Positions 10,059 through 20,065 of a stretch of DNA of 64,000 nt are shown piece after piece. The position numbers and the translations under genes are program-made. The DNA is taken from NCBI GenBank assembly GCA_033439795.1, contig JAUTDP010000002.1:4340001-4404000 (forward strand), in the 5' to 3' direction. The notes beneath the pieces are model-generated. The model was not told where the DNA came from. It saw only the letters and a program-made list of their open reading frames with translations, and did not search any database. This stretch comes from Sordaria brevicollis. Its lineage: Eukaryota > Ascomycota > Sordariomycetes > Sordariales > Sordariaceae. The number at the start of each line of letters is the position of its first letter. Position 1 is the first letter of the stretch.

Positions 10059-12037
10059 ATGAAGATCTTCACCCTCATCCTCTCCCTAATCACCAGCGGT
10101 CTAGCACGCAAAAAACACCCTCCCCAACCTCAAACATGGGAGCTCTCCTCAGATTCAGAATTCACCTGCCCAGACTACTCCTACTACGCCTACCAAAAAC
10201 ATCCACCTTTCTCGTCAGGGAAATACCAGCTGCCCTATCAGCGACCAACTCCAGCATGTCGCAAGTTCAACGTTTCCGAAGTCGAGGACACCATCTCGGA
10301 AATGAAGCAGATCGTCAAAGACCCTGACCTTTTTCGGTTGTTCGAAAACTGCTTCCCAAATACTTTGGACACGGCCATAGCGTGGAAGGGCGTTGCGGCG
10401 AAGGGCCATGAGGATAGGTATTGGGGGGAGGATGATTATGAAGAGGAGGTAAACACTTGCCTACCTCTCCAGCTTCAACATAAAAATGATGACTGACTCA
10501 CAAGAGAACAGCTCACCTTCATAACAACAGGCGACATCCCCGCCCTCTGGCTCCGCGACAGCGCCAACCAACTCCTCTCCTACCTCTCCCTCCTCCGCCC
10601 TTCATCTTCCCCATCCTCCCTCGCCTCTCTCTACCGAGGACTCATCAACCTCCAAGCGCGCTACATCCTATCCTCCCCTCACTGCAACGCCTTCCACGCC
10701 CCTCCCGAATCTGGAATCCCCCCTTCCCCCCCTCCAGAAACAACAGACTACGTCCACCCAACCCCAGACCCGTCCACCGTCTTCGAATGCAAATACGAAC
10801 TCGACTCCCTCGCCTCCTTTCTCCTTCTCTCGGCCTCTTACCACTCCGCCACCAACGACACCTTATTCTTCTCCCGCTCGCACAGCTGGGTTCGCGCCGT
10901 GGACCTGATCCTCAACATCACCACTGCCCTCCAGGCCGGGACCTACCACGAAGACGGCTCCGTGGCTTTCTCTCCGTACCAATTCCAACGGTCCACCTCC
11001 ACCGCGTCCGAAACGTTGGGAAATGCCGGGGCGGGTAATCCCGTTCGAAACGGCACGGGGATGGTGAGGAGCGCGTTCAGACCTAGCGATGACGCTTGTC
11101 TGTTTCAGCTGTTTGTGCCGGGGAATATGATGTTTGCTGTGGGGTTGGAGAGGGTGGCGGAGGGGATTATTGGGAGGGTTGAGGGAGGAGGAGGAGGAGG
11201 AGGAGGGGAAAAAAGTGAGAGGGGGAGAAAGATGAGGGAGATGGCGAGGGGGGTTAGAAGGGGGGTGGAAAGGTTTGGGAGGGCGGAGCATTGGATACAT
11301 GGTAGGGTGTATGCTTATGAGGTTGATGGGTTTGGGGGGCATGTTTTGATGGTAAGTCTGCCGCTGTCTTCACTTTGGCAGAGAGTGAAAGGGGAACATA
11401 AAGATGGATGGCTGATAAGAGAGAAACATGAACAGGACGACGCCAACATTCCCAGCTTGCTAAGCGCGCCGTTGTTCGGGTATGTTGACCGGGACGATCC
11501 GATATATCAGAACACGAGACGCTTTGTGTTGAGTAGGGAGAATCCGTATTATATGGTTGGGCCGCTGCTGAATGGGTAAGTCTTTTTCAGGTTCTTGGTA
11601 TCAAAATCAATACTTGTACCTGGATCGAGATGATCCCCTAACCCAAAACCTGAGCAGAACCGGTGGACCACACGTAGGCCCCGGAATGGCCTGGCCCATG
11701 AGCTTGATCGTCCAGATCATGACCTCGGATGACGATGCCGAGATTGTCAACTGCCTACGACAGATCCTGTCGTCAACGGATGGGTTAGGGTTGATTCATG
11801 AGTCGATCAGCTCCAAGAGTGCTTCCATATGGACGAGACAGTGGTAAGTGGAACTCTCTCTATCTGTTGACCGCTTGATCTACCGCGAGGGGTTCTCGGG
11901 CCGTTAAGATACTCGGAAGTTAACGGTTTCTGATCGTTCATTCGTATAGGTTCTCGTGGACAAACGGCCTGTTTGGGCAGATGATGTTGGATTTGAGGGA
12001 CAGAAAACCTCATCTATTGGAGCTGAGCTATCAGTAG
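10059..12037 (+). CDS. GH125 family exo-alpha-1,6-mannosidase, secreted, 547 aa
   Basis: There are five exons: 10059-10448, 10512-11351, 11436-11575, 11658-11843, 11950-12037. Joining them gives 548 codons including the stop. The N-terminus [16 protein letters not shown] is a short signal peptide. Family motifs appear in order: [56 protein letters not shown], the [14 protein letters not shown] segment created by splicing exons 3 and 4, and [13 protein letters not shown] created by exons 4 and 5. GH125 (formerly DUF1237) enzymes are metal-independent exo-mannosidases acting on alpha-1,6 linkages. A Gly-run and Arg/Lys/Glu-rich insertion (11170-11280) is unusual for the family. The third intron-exon join completes a Gly codon and the fourth a Trp codon, which supports the model. 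It is paired head-to-head with GH92. Confidence 0.9.
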
Positions 12038-13953
12038 TCTCGACCACAGGATCTTCAAAGGGTACCATAATTTGATGTCTGGAATATTTTTGAGTGACCT
12101 GTCAGGTCGTTGCCGTCAACATTGTCGTCGACTCTGAATGGCATCATTTCAATAAAAGGGTTAGGGTTCAGTGTACGATAAGCGATACGATAAGCCATCA
12201 AGGTGCCTGCCGGACCACGGGAAAGCTCCGTCCGAGAGTGTTCAAGGTTCAAGCTGAACTCAAAGCTGACCGACCTCCAAAAGTTCTCCATTCCACACGA
12301 CCGGGAGCTGGTCACGAGGACAATCTGGGAGATTGTGGCTTTTAAAGGGTAAGAGTTTCTGTTCCGTAATCAACCGGCGGTGTTGTTCTCAATCTCATTT
12401 GCCGTCAAGTGACTTGCAAAAAGTGGTACAACCTCAAGCCCCGAGTCAGATGATGGGGATTTTGGACTTTGGGTTCTTGACCGTCTCGAGTCGTCTCTCT
12501 TTGATTTGGTGGTAATGGTTGTGGTTGCTGCCGGACTTGGCTGCCGGCGGTCTTTGTGGGATGGAAGTTTTAAACATGGTGAACCACAACCCATGAGATC
12601 CCGGAGCCAAGACAATTGCCGGATGGTTTGAACTGAAAGAAAGAAAACATCAGAGAAGGTCTTTTCGGCGAACAGAAATGGGGGGAAGCATTCCGGGAAA
12701 TCTTCTTTGGAGCAACTTGCATTGCCAGTTGCCCCGCACCCCCCGGAATCTGTGAGCTCCAGCCCAGCCGTCCATCCCGCCCCTGACGGCTTCTGGATCC
12801 CCCCCGGTCCCCCGGCCGTTTCCTGGCAACCCCTCCACTCCTGTTCGTCATTGGTTTCGCTTCAACAACCAAAACAAACAGTTGGAGAAGAAAAAGTTCC
12901 CCTTCGGCCGGTCACTTCAAAAAGTCAGCTCACAATATAATCATTGAAGAATAACAAAAGGCAACTATATCAAACTCAAATCAATCAGCAGACGGCTAAT
13001 CGGCTTGCCACGACTACACAAGAACCACAACAAAACAAGAAGCAGAGAAAAACACAGTTCCATTGAGGGGCGGCCAACAGTCGCTGATGTCACAAGTCAG
13101 CAAGCAGACACATCCCCGTCCATTTTGTCTTTCCCCGATTATCGATAACCGCTTGTTCAACCGACGACGGCCGAATGAGGGGCCCCATACGTCCCGTTTT
13201 CCCCCTTTCTGCAACCCGGCATCCCGGGGTAAAACGGTTATTGACGAGTGTACCTGAGATGCCTCTTTTTGGAGAAGTCATTCTGTATGATCTCGAGAGA
13301 AAGAAGATATGACTTCAACGCCTTCATCTCAAGAGTTCCAAAACAACATTACGCTTGTTTTGACCCCCATTGAAAAGAGAGACGATCAGTGATCGTCATC
13401 TAATGCTGTTGTCTGTTGGCCCTCTCATACGCCAGGAACACTTCAGCCAGTTCCATCATAAAAATGGAACTAGTCCTTCAGAATGGATCCCCAAACCTGT
13501 CACGTTGATGGAGGAGATCCCCTTGGCCTTTGAGCCTTCCCCTGTCAAGTTTTCGTGTGTTCCTGGGCTTGTCTGACCGTCTCTTCCCGTCTCTTCTGCC
13601 ACTCTCCACCTGAAAGAGGAAGCTCTTCTTATCTTGCTCCTGCTCCTCCTCCTCTTTTCTAGGCTTTCTCTCTCCTTCTCCTCCCTCTTGATCTTTCTTC
13701 TTCCTTCTTCCATTCATCTTATACCCAAATACCCAAACCATCAACCAGACGACCAAACTTCATCATACAGCACTAGTTGCGTATAAGTCGAAAGCTTCTT
13801 TGTTTAACATCAACGTCACGACCATTCCATAACTGCAGAACGCATTAAGCTAGCTTGACTTTACAACGACAAGCTTGTTCTCACGATCCGAGTTACAAGC
13901 TTCTTTATTACAGCAACTTACCAGTTTACACATATCACATATACTCAGACAAG
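12038..13953. other. Intergenic, 1.9 kb, before FBP
   Basis: I see no gene. It holds a telomere-like GGGTTAGGGTT at 12158-12168 and a CT-rich tract at about 13600-13715, as is common in the promoter or leader of highly expressed Neurospora genes; the FBP start follows about 240 bases later. Confidence 0.6.
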
Positions 13954-15122
13954 ATGCAAAACGGAGCCGGCGCCGAGATGGAGGTTGAGAAGGTGAACAC
14001 TAACATTGTCACCCTCACCAGATTCCTCACCGAGGAGCAAGTAAAGCACAAGGAAGCCACTGGAGATTTCACGTATGTTTTCTTCTTCCCTTTCCCCCAT
14101 TACTTAGACAAATCAACTAACCAGAGAATTCCAGCCTCCTCTGCCACGCCCTCCAATTCTCCTTCAAGTCCATCGCCTACTACATCCGCCGCGCCACGCT
14201 GGTCAACCTGACCGGCCTGGCCGGCTCCTCCAACACCACGGGCGACGAGCAAAAGAAGCTCGACGTCATCTCCAACGACCTCTTCATCGAAGCCATGCGC
14301 TCCTCGGGCAAGTGCGCCCTGCTCGTCTCCGAGGAAGAGGAAGACGTAATCTACTTCAAGGACGCCAAGAACGCGCGCTACGCCGTCGCCTGCGACCCCA
14401 TCGACGGCTCCTCCAACCTCGACGCCGGCGTCTCGGTCGGCACCATCTTTGCCATCCACAAGCTCGCCGAAGGTTCCACGGGCACCAAGGAGGACATCCT
14501 CAAGCCGGGAACCGAGCTCGTGGCGGCGGGATTCACCATGTACGGCGCCTCGGCGCAGCTGGTCATCACCATGAAGGGCGGCACCGTCAACGGTTTCACC
14601 TTGGACCAGGGCGTGGGCGAGTTTATCCTCACTCACCCCAACATGACGATCCCCAAGAAGAGAAGCATTTACTCTGTCAACGAGGGTAACAGTCTGTACT
14701 GGGAGGATGACGTCAAGGCGTACTTTAACAGCCTCAAGGAGGGCCAGGAGGACCAGGGTGGTAAGCCCTACAGCGCTAGATACATCGGTTCCATGGTGGC
14801 GGATGCCTACAGGACGTTGTTGTACGGAGGCGTTTTCGCGTACCCGGCGGATAAGAAGAGCCCGAAGGGTAAGCTGAGGATTTTGTACGAGTGTGCGCCG
14901 ATGGCGATGGTTTTTGAGAATGGTAAGTCTAGTCCCTCTTTTCCCCAGGTTGAAGTTAGGGCAGTTGCTAACAGACAAAAAACAGCCGGTGGTCAAGCCG
15001 TCGATTCCAAGATGAACCGCATGCTCGAGGTCGTGCCCGAGCATATCCATGACAAGGCCGGTATCTTTATGGGCTCTTGGGATGAGGTTGAGAAGGTCAA
15101 GAAGTTCCATGGCAAGGCTTAA
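13954..15122 (+). CDS. fbp-1: Fructose-1,6-bisphosphatase, 347 aa
   Basis: There are three exons (13954-14072, 14135-14922, 14986-15122) with two introns of 62 and 63 nt; the second keeps the frame and is easily misread as coding. The enzyme removes the 1-phosphate of fructose-1,6-bisphosphate, the committed cytosolic step of gluconeogenesis. Visible motifs are the metal site CDPIDGSSNLD (about residues 136-146), the preceding acidic EEEEDV, the substrate site RYIGSMVADAYRTLLYGG and the C-terminal KMNRMLEVVPEHIHDKAG. The length matches fungal homologues. The glycine-rich segment usually seen between FEN and the C-terminal block is rebuilt exactly as FENAGGQAVDSK by splicing. An Asn/Thr/Gly insert at residues about 75-85 (GLAGSSNTTGDEQ) resembles other eukaryotic FBPases. 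Confidence 0.96.
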
Positions 15123-16173
15123 GCTGCCCCCTTTCTAGGCTTGTTTTGGAGTTGGATATCGGGATTTGGAGCTTGCATATAAGGGATTGTAACAGCTTTT
15201 TTGTTTGATATGATTGTCGATACCTTGATGAATGCACATGATCTTCTTGAAAGCAGTCTCGCCCAGTTTTCTGGTAACTAATGTGCGGCGGTATTGTGAG
15301 CCCTTTTCATGTTTTTGACAACGATGGTCGTCGACGATGAGCTGTCTCAAGTTCATGTTCTTACTTTGAGGTTCAAATGGGTACTCATCAGATAATCAGC
15401 CGGTTCCGACCGTATTCAGGGAACTTGCAACGAGACAAGCTCTGTCATCCCATCTGTTGTGTAAGCTTATTCCTTCTGAGAGACAGAGATGACGGGTACG
15501 AGTCCATTGCCATCCTAGAAAGACTGGAAGCCATTCAATCCTCCGAATCTGCTCGACTGATGAAGCTTAGGAAAGAGGAAGAAAATGGCCATCACTCCTC
15601 GATTTATACTCGTTTGGATTCCTCATCCCCAAAGGCATTTCGGAGTCGGCCAATTGATCCGATCATGACGATAGCAGGAACAGAACGGTTAGCTCCGACT
15701 CACACAGTTATATGTAGCCCTACGTCAAACTCGAGGATTGAAATGTCAAAGTGAGACGGGAATCTTTGAATTGACTGCCTTGCCTTACCTTGACATCTGC
15801 CAACATGTGATTCCCATGTAATTCCATGCATCCTTCTTTGCCTTTGCAGAACGCCCTGGATGATCATTCCAAACGTCCCGGTGTTGTTCTTGGAATGGGT
15901 GTTGATCTTGATTTCCATCCATCCCGTTGTGACCTCTCGGTTGTCGGAGTTGTTTTGCTGACAGAAAGTGATTCCAAACCATGGGCCCTGTGTATGTAAG
16001 CGAATCTCCAGAGCCAAAAGAGCATGTGAAAACGAAGGAAAGAACGAAGGAAGACAAGACAAATCTGAAAATGCGGATGCAACGCTTGGCAACCCCAACT
16101 CTCCCCAATCATTCCCCAGCGCAACCCCCTCCCCACACACGTCTCGTCTGGAGCTAAACCGCATGCGGAAGTG

Positions 16174-16179
16174 CCTCGG
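16174..16179 (+). promoter_or_regulatory. CCTCGG core, candidate fatty-acid regulator (FarA/FarB type) site
   Basis: CCTCGG lies about 445 bases before the thiolase ATG. This hexamer is the known core for FarA/FarB and related factors that switch on peroxisomal beta-oxidation genes in filamentous fungi. The hexamer alone is short, so the call rests on its neighbour and on the gene's function. Confidence 0.4.
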
Positions 16180-16386
16180 TGCATTTCTGACATCACCTGG
16201 CTCGCCGGTGAGCCGCCGCCGCCCCCCGGACTTTCCATCCCACACTGCCTGGGCAGCCAGCACCGCGGAATGCTCCCAGGCTCCACGCCTTCTGGGGGTG
16301 TGTCTGTTAGTGCTACCACCTCTTTGAGTATGGAAGCCAGTAGCAAAACGCCGAGCAGGTCAACTTCATTCGAGAGAAGAAAGATC

Positions 16387-16392
16387 CCGAGG
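16387..16392 (-). promoter_or_regulatory. CCGAGG (reverse CCTCGG) core, candidate fatty-acid regulator site
   Basis: This is the second copy in the thiolase promoter, about 230 bases before the ATG and in the opposite orientation to the copy at 16174. Confidence 0.4.
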
Positions 16393-16619
16393 TTGTTCAA
16401 CCACCTGGCCATCCTTCCACTTTCTCCATACTTTTCGTATCCTTTGCCGCCTTCCCCTTATATATCAATACAAACCGTTTTCCCGTTCCTGCATTCCTCC
16501 CTTCCTTTCTACTGAACCACTTCCGCCCTTTCCATTCTTCTGAGGATACCCCATATACCAAGCAACAGCATTTGTCATTTTTGTTTATTTTGTCAAATAA
16601 TCGTATATAATCATTCAAC

Positions 16620-18019
16620 ATGGGTGGTATGTATCTACACCGAAAGTTGCAGTCAAGAGAGAGAATATGGCTAACACACACCTTCCGCTACAGCTCTCGA
16701 CAGACTTTCTCAGATCGGCAACCAGATCTCCGCCAACGTTACTGGCGGTGGCCGTGACAAGATCCTCCAGAAGAACGCCGACGATGTAAGCACATCTGCT
16801 CGAAACAACCGGACGATATACACAGACACAAAATGCGACTAACACATACAACCTACAGATCGTCGTCACCTGCGCTCTCCGCACTCCCTTCACCAAGGGC
16901 GGCAAGGGTGGCTTCAAGGACACCCATGCCGCTGACTTGATGGCCGGTGCCCTCCGTGGCCTCATCGAGCGCTCCAAGATTGACCCCGCCCTCGTCGAGG
17001 ACATCAAGGTCGGCACCGTCCTCGCCCCCGGTGGTGGTGCCACCGAGATGCGCGCCGCCGCTCTCGTCGCCGGTTTCCCCGAGTCCACCGCCGTCCACAC
17101 CCTCAACCGCCAGTGCTCCTCCGGTCTCCAGGCCTGCGTCGACATTGCCAACCAGATCCGCGCCGGCATGATCGAGGTCGGTGTCGGTGCCGGTGTCGAG
17201 TCCATGTCCACCAACTACGGCCCCGCCGCCGTCGCCGAGTTCTCTGACCTCCTCGAGTCCCACACCGAGGCCGCCAACTGCAAGGTCCCCATGGGCGTCC
17301 TTTCCGAGGACATGGCCAAGGACAAGGGTGTCTCCCGCAAGGACCAGGACGCCTTCGCCGCCGCTTCCTTCCAGAAGGCCGTCAAGGCCCAGAAGGAAGG
17401 TCTCTTCAAGGAGGAGATTCTCCCTCTCAAGGCCAAATTCGAGGACCCCAAGTCCGGCGAGACCAAGGAGATCCTCGTCGACCGCGACGACGGTGTCCGT
17501 GACGGCGTCACCGCCGAGTCCCTCGGCAAGATCCGCGCCGCCTTCGCCAAGGACGGTTCCATCCACGCGGGCAACGCCTCCCAGGTCTCCGACGGTGCCG
17601 CCGCCGTCCTGCTCATGAAGCGCTCCACCGCCGAGAAGCTCGGCCAGCCCATCCTCGGCAAGTTCGTCGCCGCCTCCGTCGTCGGCGTCAAGCCCCTCCT
17701 CATGGGCATCGGCCCCTGGAAGGCCATCCCCAAGGTTTTCGAGCTCACGGGCATCAACAAGGACGACGTTGACATCTTCGAGATCAACGAGGCCTTTGCT
17801 TCCCAGTGCTTGTGGTGCGCCAACGAGCTCGGCATCCCCATGGAGAAGATCAACCCCAAGGGCGGTGCCATTGCCTTCGGTCACCCTCTTGGCTGCACCG
17901 GTGCCCGCCAGGTTTCTACCCTTCTCTACGAGTTGAGGAGGACGGGCAAGAAGGTTGGTGTTACCTCCATGTGCGTTGGTACTGGTATGGGTATGGCTGC
18001 CGTTTGGGTTGCCGAGTAA
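16620..18019 (+). CDS. Peroxisomal 3-ketoacyl-CoA thiolase, 419 aa
   Basis: There are three exons: 16620-16626, 16694-16785 and 16859-18019. The first coding exon is only 7 nt (ATG GGT G), and the frame closes at 420 codons. The enzyme cleaves 3-ketoacyl-CoA in the last step of beta-oxidation. Key motifs are LNRQCSSGLQA with the nucleophile Cys (residue 119), NEAFASQ, GHPLGCTGARQ with the base His, and SMCVGTGMGMA with the second Cys. The N-terminus reads MGALDRLSQIGNQI; RLSQIGNQI fits the PTS2 pattern (R-L-x2-I-G-x-Q-hydrophobic), except that the last residue is Ile. Peroxisomal import is therefore likely. Coding is strongly C-ending, as in highly expressed Neurospora genes. Two CCTCGG cores lie upstream. 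Confidence 0.95.
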
Positions 18020-20065
18020 GCTGGCTGCTTATAAAAATGGTGTTGGGTTTCCTCCTTCTTTTTTTTATTTTCTCTTTAGCATATTATGAGTGTACGTCAA
18101 CGACTACGACTGTAACTTTAGAATAACAGCATATCACTTTTTTTTGGATACCAATATGCGAATCCTTTTGGTTGAACTCAGGTCTTCCTCTTTGACACTT
18201 TGTGATTCTCTTTTCTATGTCAACTTACATCTATCTGTCACGATGCAATCATCCTGCCGCGTACCCCGTTACACATCTCAACGGCAGTGACAACCGACAG
18301 CCGCGCGCTCGGAAGCAGACATGATTCATATCGCTAGTCATGAAAAGAGCATGGGAACTTTCTTACTCTATCGGTCTAGTGTTATCCCCGTCCACACTCC
18401 GGCTGGTAAGTCTAGAAGCCCTTACCCTTGGGCAGGAAGCACAGGACCTCGGTCCCTGATTTTGCTGACCTCTCACTGCTTCCAGGCTTGTCCTCTTGAA
18501 GTACCGTACTTTCAATGTTTCTCCCGTGGTAACCATTCCACAAGCTACATGCCACGTCTTGTTTCGTTTCCTCAGCTGTGTTTCACTATCTTCCATCCCT
18601 CACAAAGAAACCAAGTTTTGAAACAACCTGTATGTACGTCGTTGTTACCACTGGCCCAAGACCGAGCCCGGGTTACTATATTGTTCGAAGAGGATGTGTG
18701 GGGAAGGTAGGTATTTGGAGTTGATGTTTATAGCCAATGGCCATGTGCCCTTTGTCTAAGATTGTCTGGGGAATCCCTTGGTTTGGCCGTCACCGCTTTG
18801 GGCTTTTGGGCTCGATCAGAAATCAGGAAATCTGTTAACATCATGAAGGATGGAGGTGAAAGTGCTTGATTGAATTCTCCGGAGATGTTCAGATTGCCAA
18901 AGGCTTGGTATGTGGGATGCGTGACGACTGGTCGTAGATTCTTTCCTACTTGGACATTCCTGAATGTTAAGGACGGAACCGGCACCGGCTTTGTGGGGGT
19001 TCGAGACTCGGAGGGCGGGGGCTCCATTCAGTGGGTGGGGGCCCGCTAATACAAAGTGGTTTTACGTAGTCGGTCCTTAGTTCGAATTGAGATAAACAAG
19101 GGCAGGCCTGGCCTGGCAGGCAAGAACGACCTCAACAAGCAGTGGACGACTGGAAGAGAAGGGAAGAAGGAACCGGAGAGACTGGAGCTCAACAAGTTCT
19201 TTCCAATCCATTGCCCAACTTCAAACTTTGACCATCAGAGACATAGCTCCAACTTGGAAGGTGCTCTGGCTCGAATATCTGACCATCATCGACTTGCGCC
19301 CAACTTGGACTTGGTGCTCACTACCTACCTACTTCCACTACCATACTTTCATCCCACACGCAACCGAATCGCGGCGCCCACTAACAACGAGATCGACGAT
19401 TGGTTACACAACACTTGAACCGGTCTAATCTTTTTCGAAATCTCTAGCGAACGAAAAGAAAGCCTTAGAATCCCTCGCCTCTTCACTACTTCTACCTATC
19501 GAGTTACGGTTCCCCGACATTTACGGCTTTATACCAGCAACCGATTGGGTTTCCCCGCGTTTTCTTCTGACGAACCCGATCAGACAGACCTCAAAGACGA
19601 ACATTGGCCTTGGGTTCCAATTTGCGCCCGCTAGTCAGAAACATCTTTGGGTTAGGTTGCGGCGGTTGACCAACAGGACGCCTACTGCCGGCAGGAAACC
19701 AGCAGGAAACCGCAAGCACTCAGGCAAGCAACACACGGCCAGCAACAGACGGGAGAGCTTTGCACGAACCCCTCCATCCACCAAGCATCAAGATCGAAAG
19801 TCGGGACCAAAAGCCCGTTCGCTCGCCAAAATCGATTCGCCTCGCTTCGGTTAGACAAGTCTTCTGAAAACTTTCACCCCCCACGGCGTCACCGGGTACT
19901 GTGTATACCAACTCGCCCAGATTAAAGGACGACAACGAACAGCTCATCTTTGAGTCCGACGACAAACAAGGAAGCGTTGCTACACCAGTGACCGCGGGAT
20001 CGGAGCCGGATAGGAAGGATTCATTAAGAGGGGGCACAGCACAGGAAAATAAGCACACCACAGTT
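18020..20065. other. Intergenic and leader, 2 kb, before the TCO89-like gene
   Basis: No gene can be supported. The frame of the next gene is already open from 19868 but without an ATG before 20066, so an upstream leader exon or a non-AUG start may lie in the last few hundred bases. Confidence 0.5.

Larger units (their letters stand above)
15123..16619. promoter_or_regulatory. Intergenic, 1.5 kb: FBP 3' end and thiolase promoter
   Basis: I see no gene. The thiolase-proximal part holds two CCTCGG cores (16174-16179; 16387-16392 in reverse) and a TATATAT-like element at 16459-16466, about 155 bases before the start codon. Confidence 0.6.

Noticed and set aside
14100..15110. 336-codon ORF on minus opposite FBP
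   Set aside because: It crosses both FBP introns and has the antisense composition of a biased gene; FBP on plus is unambiguous.
16853..17884. 343-codon ORF on minus opposite thiolase
   Set aside because: It is Gly/Leu/Asp/Val-rich antisense of a C-ending gene; same explanation.
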